A DNA stretch of 64,000 nt from CAZDXB01 sp964509335 (GTDB lineage Bacteria; Bacteroidota; Ignavibacteria; Kapaibacteriales; UBA2268), in assembly GCA_964509335.1 (NCBI GenBank), contig CAZDXB010000001.1, positions 1 through 64,000 on the forward strand. The letters run 5' to 3'. Below the pieces are notes generated by a model that did not search any database, had not been told where the DNA came from, and was given only the letters and a program-made list of their open reading frames with translations. The position numbers were made by a program, and so were the translations under genes. Of this stretch, positions 34,111-43,266 are shown piece after piece (positions within the stretch are counted from its first letter, which is position 1; each line of letters opens with the position of its first letter).

Positions 34111-35076
34111 TTACATATACTGCCATTGTTGCGTTAAATAGTTTTTTACGTAATCTTCCACGCCGTCTTCCAAATCCGTGAAATCGATAATGCAATCGGT
34201 CTTCGATAACTTTGTCATATCCGCTTGAGTAAAATTCTGATATTGACCGGCAAGAGCGTTGGGCATTTCTATATATTCAATATTCGGCTCTTTGCCCAAA
34301 GCCCGAAAAACCGATTTTGCTAAATCGTTCCACTCTCTAGCTTTGCCGCTACCCAAATTGAATATACCGTTTATAGTCTCCGAATTTAGAATCTTCCAAA
34401 TTATTTCAACGGCGTCTTTTACGTAAACGAAGTCTCGTTTTTGTTCCCCGTCTTTGTAGTTGGGATGATTTGATTTAAATAATTTGACTTTGTCTGAATT
34501 CTGGATTTGCAAAAACGATTTATAAATCATACTCGCCATTTCGCCCTTGTGGTATTCGTTCGGTCCGTAAACGTTGAAAAGCTTCAGTCCCGTGAACGAA
34601 TCGTCCAGTTCGTTTTCGATTATCCATTGGTCGAAAAGGTGCTTGGACAGCCCGTAAACGTTTAACGGACGAAGCTCGTCGAATACCTCGTCGCTGTATC
34701 CGTTAGAGCCGTTGCCGTAAGTTGCGGCGCTGCTTGCGTAAATAAATTTGATTCCGTAGTAAGCGGCGAATTCAGCGAGCTTAATGCTATAGTTGAGATT
34801 GTTTTGGAAAACGTAGTCGGCGTCTTTTTCGGTTGTATCCGAGCAAGCGCCGAGGTGAATAATAACGTCGATATCTTCCGCCGCTTGTTTCGACGGGATG
34901 CTCTCGAGAAACTCTTTGGGGTCGAAAAACCTAAGGAACTTTTTGCCCACAAGATTTTTCCACTTGTTGGAGGAGCCTAGATAATCGACGACAAAGATAT
35001 CCGAGATATCCTCGTCGTTCAATTTCTTGAGTAAACAAGACCCTATAAAACCGGCTCCGCCAGTTAAGGCAATCAT
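34111..35076 (-). CDS. hldD: ADP-L-glycero-D-manno-heptose 6-epimerase
   Basis: A 321-residue extended SDR that epimerises ADP-heptose for lipopolysaccharide inner core. Rossmann motif GGAGFIGS at 6-13, SSAATYG serine, and YGLSKHLFD (YxxxK) are present, with the HldD-type FNVYGPNEYHKGEMASMIYK segment. It sits between atpA (14 bp upstream gap) and atpG (22 bp), inside an otherwise ordinary ATPase operon. There is no other heptose gene nearby. Confidence 0.9.
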   Translation of the reverse strand: MIALTGGAGFIGSCLLKKLNDEDISDIFVVDYLGSSNKWKNLVGKKFLRFFDPKEFLESIPSKQAAEDIDVIIHLGACSDTTEKDADYVFQNNLNYSIKLAEFAAYYGIKFIYASSAATYGNGSNGYSDEVFDELRPLNVYGLSKHLFDQWIIENELDDSFTGLKLFNVYGPNEYHKGEMASMIYKSFLQIQNSDKVKLFKSNHPNYKDGEQKRDFVYVKDAVEIIWKILNSETINGIFNLGSGKAREWNDLAKSVFRALGKEPNIEYIEMPNALAGQYQNFTQADMTKLSKTDCIIDFTDLEDGVEDYVKNYLTQQWQYM

Positions 35077-35090
35077 TTAAAGTCCCAAAT

Positions 35091-36644
35091 TTAATTCAAC
35101 GTTTTCTTGAAATCTTCGTAGAACGGATCGATTGCTTTCTTAAGTTTTTCGGAAAGCTCGTCCGTCATTTGTTTCTTCTCAATAATTTCGCGCAATAGGT
35201 CCGAATGTTGAGTATCTAAGTGTTCGTATAATTCGCGTTCGAATCTATTCAGCGTTTCTACGGGCAACTCGTCCAAATAACCTTCGGTCGCCGTCCAAAT
35301 TAAAGTTATTTGTTTTTCTACTGAGATAGGGGCGAATTGCTTTTGTTTTAACATTTCCGAAAGCCTCGCGCCTCTTCTCAATTGCTGTTGAGTCGATCTA
35401 TCCAAATCCGAACCGAACTTTGCGAAAGCTTCTAGCTCTCTGTATTGGGCGAGACCGAGCTTCAACGGTCCGGCGATTTTCTTCATAGCTTTTATTTGAG
35501 CGTTTCCGCCGACTCGGGATACCGAAATACCGACGTTAATAGCCGGTCGGACGCCGGCGTTAAATAAGTTAGGCTCCAAATAAATCTGACCGTCGGTAAT
35601 AGAAATCACGTTAGTCGGTATGTAAGCGGCAACGTCGCCGGCTTGAGTTTCAATTATAGGCAACGCGGTTAACGAACCGCCGCCTTTTTCGTCGGAGTAT
35701 TTACAGGCTCTTTCAAGCAATCTGCTGTGCAGATAGAATATATCGCCCGGATAAGCCTCGCGTCCCGGAGGACGTCTTAGAAGCAACGAGACTTGTCTGT
35801 ATGCGGCGGCTTGTTTCGAAAGGTCGTCGTAAATCAAAAGCGAATGCTTGCCGTTGTCTCTAAAGTATTCGCCCATAGAACAGCCGCAGTAGGGAGCGAT
35901 AAATTCCATTGGCGCGGGGTCGGAAGCGTTGGCGGCTACGACGGTTGTGTAGTCCATAGCTCCGTATTCTTCCAGCGAGCTTACGAATTGCGCTACGGTA
36001 GAAGCTTTTTGTCCAACCGCTACGTAAATACAGTAAACCGGCTCAATGCCAAGTTCTTTGGCTTCTTTGGTATGGGTGAATTTTTGATTGATTATCGTGT
36101 CGAGAGCTATAGCTGTTTTACCGGTCTGTCTATCGCCGATAATTAACTCTCTCTGACCTCTTCCGATTGGAATTAAGGCGTCGATAAATTTGATACCGGT
36201 TTGTAACGGCTCTTTTACCGGTTGTCTTGGAATTACGCCCGGAGCTTTTCGCTCTATAGGAAGCAATTTTTCGGCGTCAATTGGCCCTTTATCGTCTATT
36301 GGTATTCCCAATGGGTTTACCACTCTACCTAACAGTCCATCGCCTACGGGAACGGACGCGATTTTTCCCGTTCTTCGAACAGTGTCGCCTTCTTTTACGT
36401 ATGTATCCTCGCCGAACAACATAACGCCTACGTTGTCTTCTTCGAGGTTTAGCACCATTCCGTAAACTTCGTTTGGAAATTCCACCAACTCTGAAGCTTG
36501 CACTTTTGTTAAACCGTAAACGCGAGCTACGCCATCGCCGACTTGCAATACCGTTCCTACTTCGTAAATGTCCGTTTCCTTTTTAAATCCGGACAGTTGA
36601 CGACGAAGTATCGCCGAAATCTCTTCTGGTCTAACTTCTGTCAT
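35091..36644 (-). CDS. atpA: ATP synthase F1 alpha subunit
   Basis: A 517-residue regulatory nucleotide-binding subunit of F1. Walker A GDRQTGKT (about residue 168-175) and the VGDGVARVYGL, PGREAYPGDIFYLHSRLLERA segments are typical. I start at the ATG at 36644 rather than the TTG 6 bases upstream, because AAGG lies at proper distance from the ATG. The catalytic beta subunit gene is not in the window. Confidence 0.97.
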   Translation of the reverse strand: MTEVRPEEISAILRRQLSGFKKETDIYEVGTVLQVGDGVARVYGLTKVQASELVEFPNEVYGMVLNLEEDNVGVMLFGEDTYVKEGDTVRRTGKIASVPVGDGLLGRVVNPLGIPIDDKGPIDAEKLLPIERKAPGVIPRQPVKEPLQTGIKFIDALIPIGRGQRELIIGDRQTGKTAIALDTIINQKFTHTKEAKELGIEPVYCIYVAVGQKASTVAQFVSSLEEYGAMDYTTVVAANASDPAPMEFIAPYCGCSMGEYFRDNGKHSLLIYDDLSKQAAAYRQVSLLLRRPPGREAYPGDIFYLHSRLLERACKYSDEKGGGSLTALPIIETQAGDVAAYIPTNVISITDGQIYLEPNLFNAGVRPAINVGISVSRVGGNAQIKAMKKIAGPLKLGLAQYRELEAFAKFGSDLDRSTQQQLRRGARLSEMLKQKQFAPISVEKQITLIWTATEGYLDELPVETLNRFERELYEHLDTQHSDLLREIIEKKQMTDELSEKLKKAIDPFYEDFKKTLN

Positions 36645-36696
36645 AATCAATCCTTAATTATATTTGTAATAATGTTCTTGTCAATCTATTTATTTA

Positions 36697-37236
36697 CTAA
36701 CCGGCTAATTTCTTTCGTAAAGAGTCTAATTGATTTTTGATTGTAGCGTCGTAAACCATATCGGCTATTTTAATAAGAACTCCGCCTTTTACCGACTCGT
36801 CGATTCGATACTCGGGAATCATCTTTTTATCAGTCCATTCGCTAACTTTGTTCAATATTTCTTCTTTGCGTTTGTCGTCCAACTTCACGGCGGAAGTTAT
36901 AGTAATTGGAAGCCTGTTGTTTTCTATGTTGTATAATTCTTCAAATTTGTAAGTAATATCGATAATAATACCGCCGCGGCTTTTTTCGATTAATAAAATC
37001 AGAAATTCCAAAGATAAGGTTGAAATATCGGCTTTTTCGAATATCGCCCTTAGTATTTTCTTTTTCTTTAGAGTTTGAATTATTGGGCTCGCGGCGAGAT
37101 TTTGGAGTTCTCTAGAGCCTTCGAAAACATCTCTTACTTTCAGAAGCTCATTGTTAATTTTATCGAGAACTCGCTCCTTTTTCGCCGATTCAAGCAAAGC
37201 TCTGGCGTAACGATACGAAACTTTTTGTTCTTTCAT
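36697..37236 (-). CDS. atpH: ATP synthase F1 delta subunit
   Basis: A 179-residue OSCP/delta peripheral-stalk subunit. YRYARALLESAKKERVLD (about 8-25) and the C-terminal KGGVLIKIADMVYDATIKNQLDSLR are the family marks. It lies 12 bp after atpF and 52 bp before atpA in transcription order. Confidence 0.93.
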   Translation of the reverse strand: MKEQKVSYRYARALLESAKKERVLDKINNELLKVRDVFEGSRELQNLAASPIIQTLKKKKILRAIFEKADISTLSLEFLILLIEKSRGGIIIDITYKFEELYNIENNRLPITITSAVKLDDKRKEEILNKVSEWTDKKMIPEYRIDESVKGGVLIKIADMVYDATIKNQLDSLRKKLAG

Positions 37237-37248
37237 ATCTCAATCAGT

Positions 37249-37743
37249 TTAATTTTTTGGAAGTTTTTTAATGTGTTCTTCGATTATCTTGTAATGCTTG
37301 TCTTTATCGAGTTTTTCGTCGATAATTTTCTCCGTCGCGTCGACGACCAAGTCGGCTACTTCTTTTCTTAACTGGTCGATTGCCGCGTTCTTACTTTGCT
37401 CAATCTCTCTTTGAGCTTCTTCGACTTTTTTCTTTTTCACTTCCTCGGATTCTTCGGAAGCTTTGCTAATGATATTTTCAGCTTGTTCTTTGCCCTTGTC
37501 GATGATTTCTCTCATTTCTTTTTGAGCCGTGGAAAGCTTATCCTCGCTCTCTTCCAAGAATTTTTTCGCTTGCTCGTTGGCTTTTTCCGCGTTGTCGATA
37601 GCGTCCTGAATAGACTGCTCTCTCGAGTTAAGCCCTTTTGTAATAGGCTTAGCGCCGATTTTAATTAAAATAGCCAGAAAAATGCCGAAATTGATTAGCG
37701 TCCATACTACCAGACCCGGGTCGATATCCATTATGTTTTCCAT
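37249..37743 (-). CDS. atpF: ATP synthase Fo b subunit
   Basis: A 164-residue stator subunit: one N-terminal membrane helix (about 8-28) and a long charged coiled coil from about residue 35 to the end, rich in Glu and Lys. GLVVWTLINFGIFLAIL is the usual b-subunit start. ATG at 37743 is used; an internal ATG four codons later is possible. Confidence 0.94.
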   Translation of the reverse strand: MENIMDIDPGLVVWTLINFGIFLAILIKIGAKPITKGLNSREQSIQDAIDNAEKANEQAKKFLEESEDKLSTAQKEMREIIDKGKEQAENIISKASEESEEVKKKKVEEAQREIEQSKNAAIDQLRKEVADLVVDATEKIIDEKLDKDKHYKIIEEHIKKLPKN

Positions 37744-37828
37744 ATCGCCAATTCAGTTTTATTTACAAAAATTGTTTTTGATTTTAGAAAGACGCGTCCC
37801 CGTTAAGGGACGCGCCGTCGTAAGATTC

Positions 37829-38050
37829 TTATTTCATAACGACTAAAAGCATACAAATAACGCAGGAGAAAAGAGCTATACCTTCGATTAGCGCCGCGGC
37901 GATAATCATAGTAGTTCTCGAATCGCCCGCTATCTCAGGCTGTCTAGCTCCGGCTTCTAACGCCGCCGCCGCTAATTTACCGATGCCGACGCCGGCTCCG
38001 ATAACCGTGATGCCTGCTCCTAAACCCGCTGCAAGACTTGCGAAATCCAT
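37829..38050 (-). CDS. atpE: ATP synthase Fo c subunit
   Basis: A 73-residue two-helix proteolipid that forms the rotor ring. The ion carboxylate is the Glu in AALIEGIALFS; the residue after it is Gly, and there is no Ser/Thr ligand as found in sodium-binding c subunits, so proton coupling is expected. The polar loop ARQPE is intact. Start is the ATG at 38050, which has GGAGG five nt upstream; the earlier TTG at 38062 overlaps that ribosome site. Confidence 0.95.
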   Translation of the reverse strand: MDFASLAAGLGAGITVIGAGVGIGKLAAAALEAGARQPEIAGDSRTTMIIAAALIEGIALFSCVICMLLVVMK

Positions 38051-38122
38051 TAAATCCTCCAAGTATTATGATTAAAGTAAACTTAACAAACCGTTAATCT
38101 ATATATTAACAAAATTTATTAA

Positions 38123-39286
38123 TTATTCAGTTTCCGTTTCTAATTCTTCTTCTATCTCCAAATCTTCCTCGACAGGATGCTCGCCAATAGCCAAGCCCAC
38201 AAAGACCGCCGTTAATATCGTAAAGATATACGCTTGAATGAAAGCGACCAAAAGCTCTACAAAGTAAATAAATACCGAAAAAGCGACGGAAACGGGCGCT
38301 ATTATCGCTCCGTATGTTATTCCCATCGATAATTTGAAGAAGAATATCAGTCCGACTAACGAGAATAATACAACGTGTCCCGCCGTCATATTAGCAAACA
38401 AACGTATAGCAAGTGCGAAAGGCTTTACGAACATCGATATAATTTCTATGGGAATCATTATTGGAGCGAGCGCGATAGGGGCTCCGCCCAAAAGATGCTT
38501 AAACCAAGTCCCAACGCCGGATTCTATCATCGCCGTAATATTGATGACAAAATAAGCGACTACCGCTAAAGCTCCGGTTACCGCTATCGAACTGGTCGCC
38601 GTATGTCCGCCGGGTATCAATCCCAGCAAGTTCATAATCAAAATAAAGAAAAACAATCCTATGAAATAGGATAGTAGGTTTTTAGCGGCTTTATCGCTTC
38701 CGCAGTTGGGGCTGACAATTTCGTCTCTTACGAAAACCACCATAGTTTCTACCAAATTCTGAAGGCCGCTGGGCGCCTTCTTTGGGCGTTTCTTATATTT
38801 TCTACCGGCTATAAAGAAAATAATAATAAGAATCGCCATAGCTATCCATTGAAAAACGGTAAGCGAGCTGACTGACATATCGAAATCAACCGGCTCGCCG
38901 ACCATCTTGTTGGTTTTTGGGTCGGGTTGAATCGTGCTAGTTTTAACGATAGGGGGTTTCCAGTGCATCGCTCCTTCGCGAAGGTCTTCGGCGCCGGCGA
39001 ATTTATAATTATGATGCTCGTCGGTCGCCTTCATAGTAAACTCGCCGTCTTTTACCATTTCGCTCGGTGTGGCGTAGGCGCTCAACCCTGTTTCGCTATC
39101 GTAAACGATAACTGGGAGTTCGGTAATATGCTGCCCAAGCCAGCTCAAATCTCTGTGGTTGCCTAAATTATTGCCGAGCAGAGTGGGGAAAAGATTGTCG
39201 GGAGTTATATGTCCGCCGCCGTCCGCGCCGTGTCCGTTCGTTTCGTTCGTATGCGCCGTTTCGTTATGTTTTGAGCTTTCCGCCAT
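38123..39286 (-). CDS. atpB: ATP synthase Fo a subunit
   Basis: A 387-residue membrane subunit forming the proton half-channels. The essential Arg is in KPFALAIRLFANMTAGH, and the last helix carries FIQAYIFTILTAVF. A hydrophilic N-terminal region of about 140 residues, with a His/Gly/Asn-rich start, precedes the first membrane helix; long N-terminal parts are known for Bacteroidota AtpB. It ends in a Glu-rich tail. It follows two small assembly-type genes. Confidence 0.95.
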   Translation of the reverse strand: MAESSKHNETAHTNETNGHGADGGGHITPDNLFPTLLGNNLGNHRDLSWLGQHITELPVIVYDSETGLSAYATPSEMVKDGEFTMKATDEHHNYKFAGAEDLREGAMHWKPPIVKTSTIQPDPKTNKMVGEPVDFDMSVSSLTVFQWIAMAILIIIFFIAGRKYKKRPKKAPSGLQNLVETMVVFVRDEIVSPNCGSDKAAKNLLSYFIGLFFFILIMNLLGLIPGGHTATSSIAVTGALAVVAYFVINITAMIESGVGTWFKHLLGGAPIALAPIMIPIEIISMFVKPFALAIRLFANMTAGHVVLFSLVGLIFFFKLSMGITYGAIIAPVSVAFSVFIYFVELLVAFIQAYIFTILTAVFVGLAIGEHPVEEDLEIEEELETETE

Positions 39287-39302
39287 AAATTAATCCTATT
39301 TT

Positions 39303-39605
39303 TTAAATTTGATTTTTATTCAAATTTATTGATTTAGTTCTATTATGAATTAACAAAATCTCCACAAACAAAAGAGCGAAGGTGGCGATTATGAAGGTCA
39401 AGCTGAACGCTATCGCGTCTAAGTTAAAATAAGCTATGCAAATCCATACCGCCGCGGCGCTAAAAAAGAATCTTATAGTCATAGAGCCGAATACTAGTTT
39501 AGCGAACGTTTTCCATTTTTTATTGAAAGAATAGAAAACTACGACGAGCGAGAAAATCAAATTTGCCGTCGTTAAAGCGAGCGCCGTTATTATAGCTTCA
39601 GTCAT
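39303..39605 (-). CDS. AtpI-like small membrane protein
   Basis: A 100-residue protein with about three or four membrane helices (ALTTANLIFSLVVVFYSF; KLVFGSMTIRFFFSAAAVWI; FSLTFIIATFALLFVEIL), with charged ends. Position between the AtpZ-like gene (1 bp gap) and atpB is that of AtpI/'subunit I', which assists assembly of the c ring or Mg uptake. Sequence alone does not prove this; the family is weakly conserved. Confidence 0.65.
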   Translation of the reverse strand: MTEAIITALALTTANLIFSLVVVFYSFNKKWKTFAKLVFGSMTIRFFFSAAAVWICIAYFNLDAIAFSLTFIIATFALLFVEILLIHNRTKSINLNKNQI

Positions 39606-39606
39606 A

Positions 39607-39858
39607 CTATTTTTTCTTTAAAACCGTTTTTATAAAGTAAACCATTCCGGCGATTGCGCCAAAGAATGTTCCTATAATTAAAAAAACGGGCGAAGAGTCA
39701 GTCTTTTCGTCAATTAACCATCCAATATAACCGCACAACCCAATCGTTAAAACCATCTGTATTCCAAGCGATGCATACGGCGCCAACTCTTTTATGATTC
39801 GACGCCTTCTTTCCAATTTGTCTTCGCCGTTTTTATCTTTAGAACTAAACTTAACCAT
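39607..39858 (-). CDS. AtpZ/AtpI family protein
   Basis: An 83-residue protein: basic N-terminal part (KLERRRRIIKEL) then two membrane helices (ASLGIQMVLTIGLCGYIGWLID and FLIIGTFFGAIAGMVYFI), the pattern LGIQM...GxxIGxxID...F...G...G of the AtpZ/AtpI (F0F1-ATPase subunit) family. It is the first gene of the atp operon, directly downstream of a good promoter, with a leader of about 9 nt. Confidence 0.82.
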   Translation of the reverse strand: MVKFSSKDKNGEDKLERRRRIIKELAPYASLGIQMVLTIGLCGYIGWLIDEKTDSSPVFLIIGTFFGAIAGMVYFIKTVLKKK

Positions 39859-39874
39859 TTCAAAGAATTAAATA

Positions 39875-39906
39875 CAAACATAGTTTATTTAAAAGCAATA
39901 AACAAA
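39875..39906 (-). promoter_or_regulatory. Bacteroidota-type promoter of the atp operon
   Basis: On the minus strand TTTG (39906-39903), a 20-nt spacer and TATGTTTG (39882-39875) fit the -33/-7 consensus without mismatch. The first ATG is 16 nt after the -7 box, giving a very short leader. Confidence 0.68.
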
Positions 39907-39973
39907 CTATTTGACTTAATTTTAACAATAATTTAAATTTTGTAATCAAAATTGTGGAAACGCCGAAAGCGGC

Positions 39974-41314
39974 TTAGAAACCGTATCCCCGAATGAAGTT
40001 TACAATTTTGTCCCTATAGATGTTAACGGTCTTTCCGTACCATTTGTCTTTAGGTATTATTAACATATTGCCGTAAGTTGACGGGTCCGACGGATTGAAT
40101 TTAGAAGTAGCCATACGCGTTTCCTCTTCGGGTCTGTAGCCGTTGTCGATGTCGTGAACAACGACGGTGCAACCGAACTCCGCTATTTCGCCTCCTTTTA
40201 TTGGCGGTCCTAAACAGGCGAAAACCAAAAACGGTATTTTGAATTTGATAACGTAGCCGCCGTCTTTTAAAGTCGAAACTGCTTTAATATTATATACTTC
40301 CTTTGTCTGAAAATCGTAAAGATTGTCGGTTGTGCCTACGTCTTTTAGATAAGCTTTTTCGGTTTTGAAATTGCCGGGATAGATTTTAAAAGAGAAAATG
40401 CCGCGTTTCGGGCGTTTTCTGAATATCAAAGAGCCGTTTTTATATTCGACCAGTCGATTGCCTTCTTTCGCTTTGGGGCTCGCGTCGAACCAAACTGTAA
40501 TATGGTCTCCCGGGCAGGTGTCGCAACGTTGTTCTACAATTTTATCGTCGTTAATCTCGACGGTCATATATATATACTTTTCGTTATAGGCGGAACCTAC
40601 GCTGAAGGAGCAATCCTTATCGCCTTCCCAGTAATAAGCCCCTTTGCTTACGTAATCGACGTAGTTGCAAAACGCTTCGTCCTGATAGCCTTTATAGACC
40701 ATCCTCCTGCGATTGAAAGAGGGGATAGTTAAATAATCGGCGTGAAATTTTATGTTATCGTTGCTGGTTACGATGTATTTTTCCGAGTTTCTTAGCGTAT
40801 AATAATTGGTTCTTTGTTCGTGGGTGTATCTGCCGATTTTTTCCGTTTCGAACGTTTCGTATAATATCAGCGCTCCGTTGTCGAATTTATAGCCGGTCAT
40901 AACCCAATTGAATCTCTCGATTTTTCTGGTTATATAGCATATTTTGTAACGTATTACGACGCCAATTTCGAGCGGCAACTCGACGAATTCCTCCGCGAAG
41001 CTGGAGACTTTTGTTAAGTAGCCGTCAACGTCAACAAATAGATAAACTCTCGACACTTTCTTTTTTTCGTCTGCGATTTTGATAGTAACGGCGAAGTCGG
41101 GATAATCGTCTCCGGAGAAGTCTCCGACGTCCCAGCCCCATATTCTATAATCGCTGCCCTGCGGCAGTTGCCGTTCAACGTCGTTTATCATCTCTTTGCC
41201 GAAATACGGCTCCATTCTCTTAGCCAACTCGGAGAATAGCATTCCCGATTGCGCCTTGATATTAGGCGCGAATAGTATTGTCAGCAAAAACGATATTGCG
41301 ATTAATTTTCTCAT
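39974..41314 (-). CDS. Secreted protein with CBM9-like domain
   Basis: A 446-residue exported protein (signal 1-21, ending near ...IKAQS). The N-terminal part holds an Asp-rich DVGDFSGDDYPDFAV segment like integrin-type/VCBS calcium loops. The C-terminal half (about 215-425) has DHITVWFDASPKA and YVIKFKIPF, resembling carbohydrate-binding module family 9 or DOMON-like beta-sandwiches. There is no catalytic domain that I can see. It follows the oligoendopeptidase gene by 11 bp and may be expressed with it. Function unknown. Confidence 0.62.
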   Translation of the reverse strand: MRKLIAISFLLTILFAPNIKAQSGMLFSELAKRMEPYFGKEMINDVERQLPQGSDYRIWGWDVGDFSGDDYPDFAVTIKIADEKKKVSRVYLFVDVDGYLTKVSSFAEEFVELPLEIGVVIRYKICYITRKIERFNWVMTGYKFDNGALILYETFETEKIGRYTHEQRTNYYTLRNSEKYIVTSNDNIKFHADYLTIPSFNRRRMVYKGYQDEAFCNYVDYVSKGAYYWEGDKDCSFSVGSAYNEKYIYMTVEINDDKIVEQRCDTCPGDHITVWFDASPKAKEGNRLVEYKNGSLIFRKRPKRGIFSFKIYPGNFKTEKAYLKDVGTTDNLYDFQTKEVYNIKAVSTLKDGGYVIKFKIPFLVFACLGPPIKGGEIAEFGCTVVVHDIDNGYRPEEETRMATSKFNPSDPSTYGNMLIIPKDKWYGKTVNIYRDKIVNFIRGYGF

Positions 41315-41325
41315 ATCATAGTTTT

Positions 41326-43233
41326 CTAATTTAATAATTTTTCCATTTCGTCCAAAAGCTCATTCATTTTCATTGCTACCGCTTCTATGGGTTTGGGCGA
41401 AGTTAAATCGACTCCGTTTCTTTTAAGAGTCGGAATAGGGAAGTCGGAGCTTCCCGATTTGAGGAATTCCAGATGTTTCTCAATCGCCGGCGCGCCTTGT
41501 TTCTTTATATTCTCCGCTATTACTTGAGCGGCGGAGAAGCTAGTGGCGTAAGAGTAAACGTAATAATCGTAAAAGAAGTGATGAACTCTCGACCAAGAGT
41601 ATTTTTCTTCCTCGTCAACCGTCATAGCCTCGCCCCAATATTTCTGATACATATCGCCGAAAATGTTCTTTAGCTTTTCAGCCGTGAGCGGCTCGCCGTT
41701 TTCCGCCATTTTTTGGACTTTCCATTCGAACTCGGCGAATCGCGTTTGACGGTAAAACGTGCTTTTTATATTATTGATATATCGTTCGAGCAAAGCGAGT
41801 TTCTCTTCTTTCGATTCGGCTTTTTCTATCATATAATCAAGTAGAAGAGCTTCGTTTACGGTGGAAGCCACTTCGGCTAAAAATATCGGATAGTCGGCGT
41901 AGGGATACGGCTGAGTTTCTTCGCTGTAAAGCGAATGCAGGCTATGCCCGAGTTCGTGAGCTAATGTGAAGACGTCGCCTAATTCTCCGCCCCAGTTTAA
42001 CAATACGAACGGCTTCGACTTCTTCGCGCTGGACGAATAAGCTCCGTTGCGTTTATGCGGCGTTTCGTAAACGTCTATCCAGCGGCTGTCGAACGCTAGT
42101 TTCAATTTACTTATATAGTCCTCGCCGAGAGGCTTTAGAGCGTCCAATACGATTTCCTTGGCTTGCTCGAATGTATAGCTCTTTTTTGCTTCTGGAAATA
42201 GCGTTACGTATGCGTCGTAGGGGTGAGCAGTTTCTAAGCCGAGCCTTTCTTTTTTTATTTTAATCCAACGCTGAAGCGGCTTTAAATTATCGTTTACCGA
42301 TTTTATCAGATTAGTATATACTTCTACGGGTATGTTGTTTTCGTCGAGCGACCATTCCAAAGTAGAAGAGTAATTTCTGGCTTTTGATTGAAACACGTTC
42401 GATTTTACGCTGCCGTAATACATAGAAGAAAGGCAATTTTTATAATTCATAAACGGTTTCAGAAACGCTTTGTAACCTCTTTCTCTGAAGCCTCTGTCGG
42501 TAGATTCCAAGGCGGCGTAATAGTTTACCGGCGACATTTGTATTTCTTCGCCTTTGTCGTTTTTAACTTTCGGGAATTTCACGTCCGCGCTGACTAGCAT
42601 TTTATAAGTCGTCATAAAGTTTTGGTCGATAGGAGAGGCGAGAGCTAGCAGTCGCTCTTGCTCTTTTGGCAAAGTATGCTCTTTCATACGGAAAAGCTCG
42701 TCGAATTTATGTTCGTAAACCTTTAGCTCTTCGTTTGAAGCCATAAATGAATTCAATTTGCTTTTGTCGATTGACAAAAGTTCGGGAGCTATAAAGGACG
42801 CCGTTTCTCTGAGGTTCGCGCCGAGCGATTGTATCTTTTCATACGTCGCCTGATATTTTGTTTTGGTCAAATCCAAATCTTTGGATAGGCTGGCGTATTG
42901 ATACAGCTTTTCGTATTCGGCGAAAAGTTCGTCGTTTAATTTTAAAGCTTTTAATAGCGTTTCGGGAGAGGAACCGAGCTTGCCTTCGTATTCTTTTAAG
43001 GATTTTATCTCGTTTTTTAAAGCGTCGAAGCTTTTTTGCCAGTCTTCGTCGCTGGGATAGACTTGAGTTAAGTCCCATTTGTATTTGTCGTCGATATTTT
43101 TTCTTTCTTTTGTCTTTTCAGCCGATTTTTTCTCGCTCATTTTATCTCCTCCGTTTTCTTTATCGCAACCGTAATTCGTTAATAAAGACAACGAAATTAA
43201 TCCGATAGCTACTTTCAAAAAAATATTTTTCAT
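41326..43233 (-). CDS. pepF: Oligoendopeptidase F (M3B), lipoprotein form
   Basis: A 635-residue zinc metallopeptidase. The HELGH zinc site is at residues 426-430, followed by the M3-type EVASTVNEALL glutamate segment. PepF cleaves short peptides. Here the N-terminus is a lipoprotein-like signal (MKNIFLK, hydrophobic core, LLTNYGC with Cys23), though PepF is normally cytosolic. An internal ATG (residue 32, base 43140) is preceded by GGAGGAG at good distance and begins exactly where the PepF body starts, so a second, cytosolic form is possible. It is followed by the CBM9-like gene and preceded by the PfkB kinase gene. Confidence 0.88.
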   Translation of the reverse strand: MKNIFLKVAIGLISLSLLTNYGCDKENGGDKMSEKKSAEKTKERKNIDDKYKWDLTQVYPSDEDWQKSFDALKNEIKSLKEYEGKLGSSPETLLKALKLNDELFAEYEKLYQYASLSKDLDLTKTKYQATYEKIQSLGANLRETASFIAPELLSIDKSKLNSFMASNEELKVYEHKFDELFRMKEHTLPKEQERLLALASPIDQNFMTTYKMLVSADVKFPKVKNDKGEEIQMSPVNYYAALESTDRGFRERGYKAFLKPFMNYKNCLSSMYYGSVKSNVFQSKARNYSSTLEWSLDENNIPVEVYTNLIKSVNDNLKPLQRWIKIKKERLGLETAHPYDAYVTLFPEAKKSYTFEQAKEIVLDALKPLGEDYISKLKLAFDSRWIDVYETPHKRNGAYSSSAKKSKPFVLLNWGGELGDVFTLAHELGHSLHSLYSEETQPYPYADYPIFLAEVASTVNEALLLDYMIEKAESKEEKLALLERYINNIKSTFYRQTRFAEFEWKVQKMAENGEPLTAEKLKNIFGDMYQKYWGEAMTVDEEEKYSWSRVHHFFYDYYVYSYATSFSAAQVIAENIKKQGAPAIEKHLEFLKSGSSDFPIPTLKRNGVDLTSPKPIEAVAMKMNELLDEMEKLLN

Positions 43234-43266
43234 CTTCTAAGACCTTTCAAAAATACTATAATTAGT

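Noticed and set aside
38375..38569. Short plus-strand ORFs opposite atpB
   Set aside because: Antisense shadows within a well-conserved subunit gene.
33165..39858. Absence of atpD and atpC read as loss of ATP synthase function
   Set aside because: A separate beta/epsilon locus is normal for Bacteroidota and Chlorobi; the remaining subunits are intact.
42858..43208. Arg-rich plus-strand ORF opposite the oligoendopeptidase gene
   Set aside because: A reverse-strand shadow with biased composition, no ribosome site and no recognisable motif.
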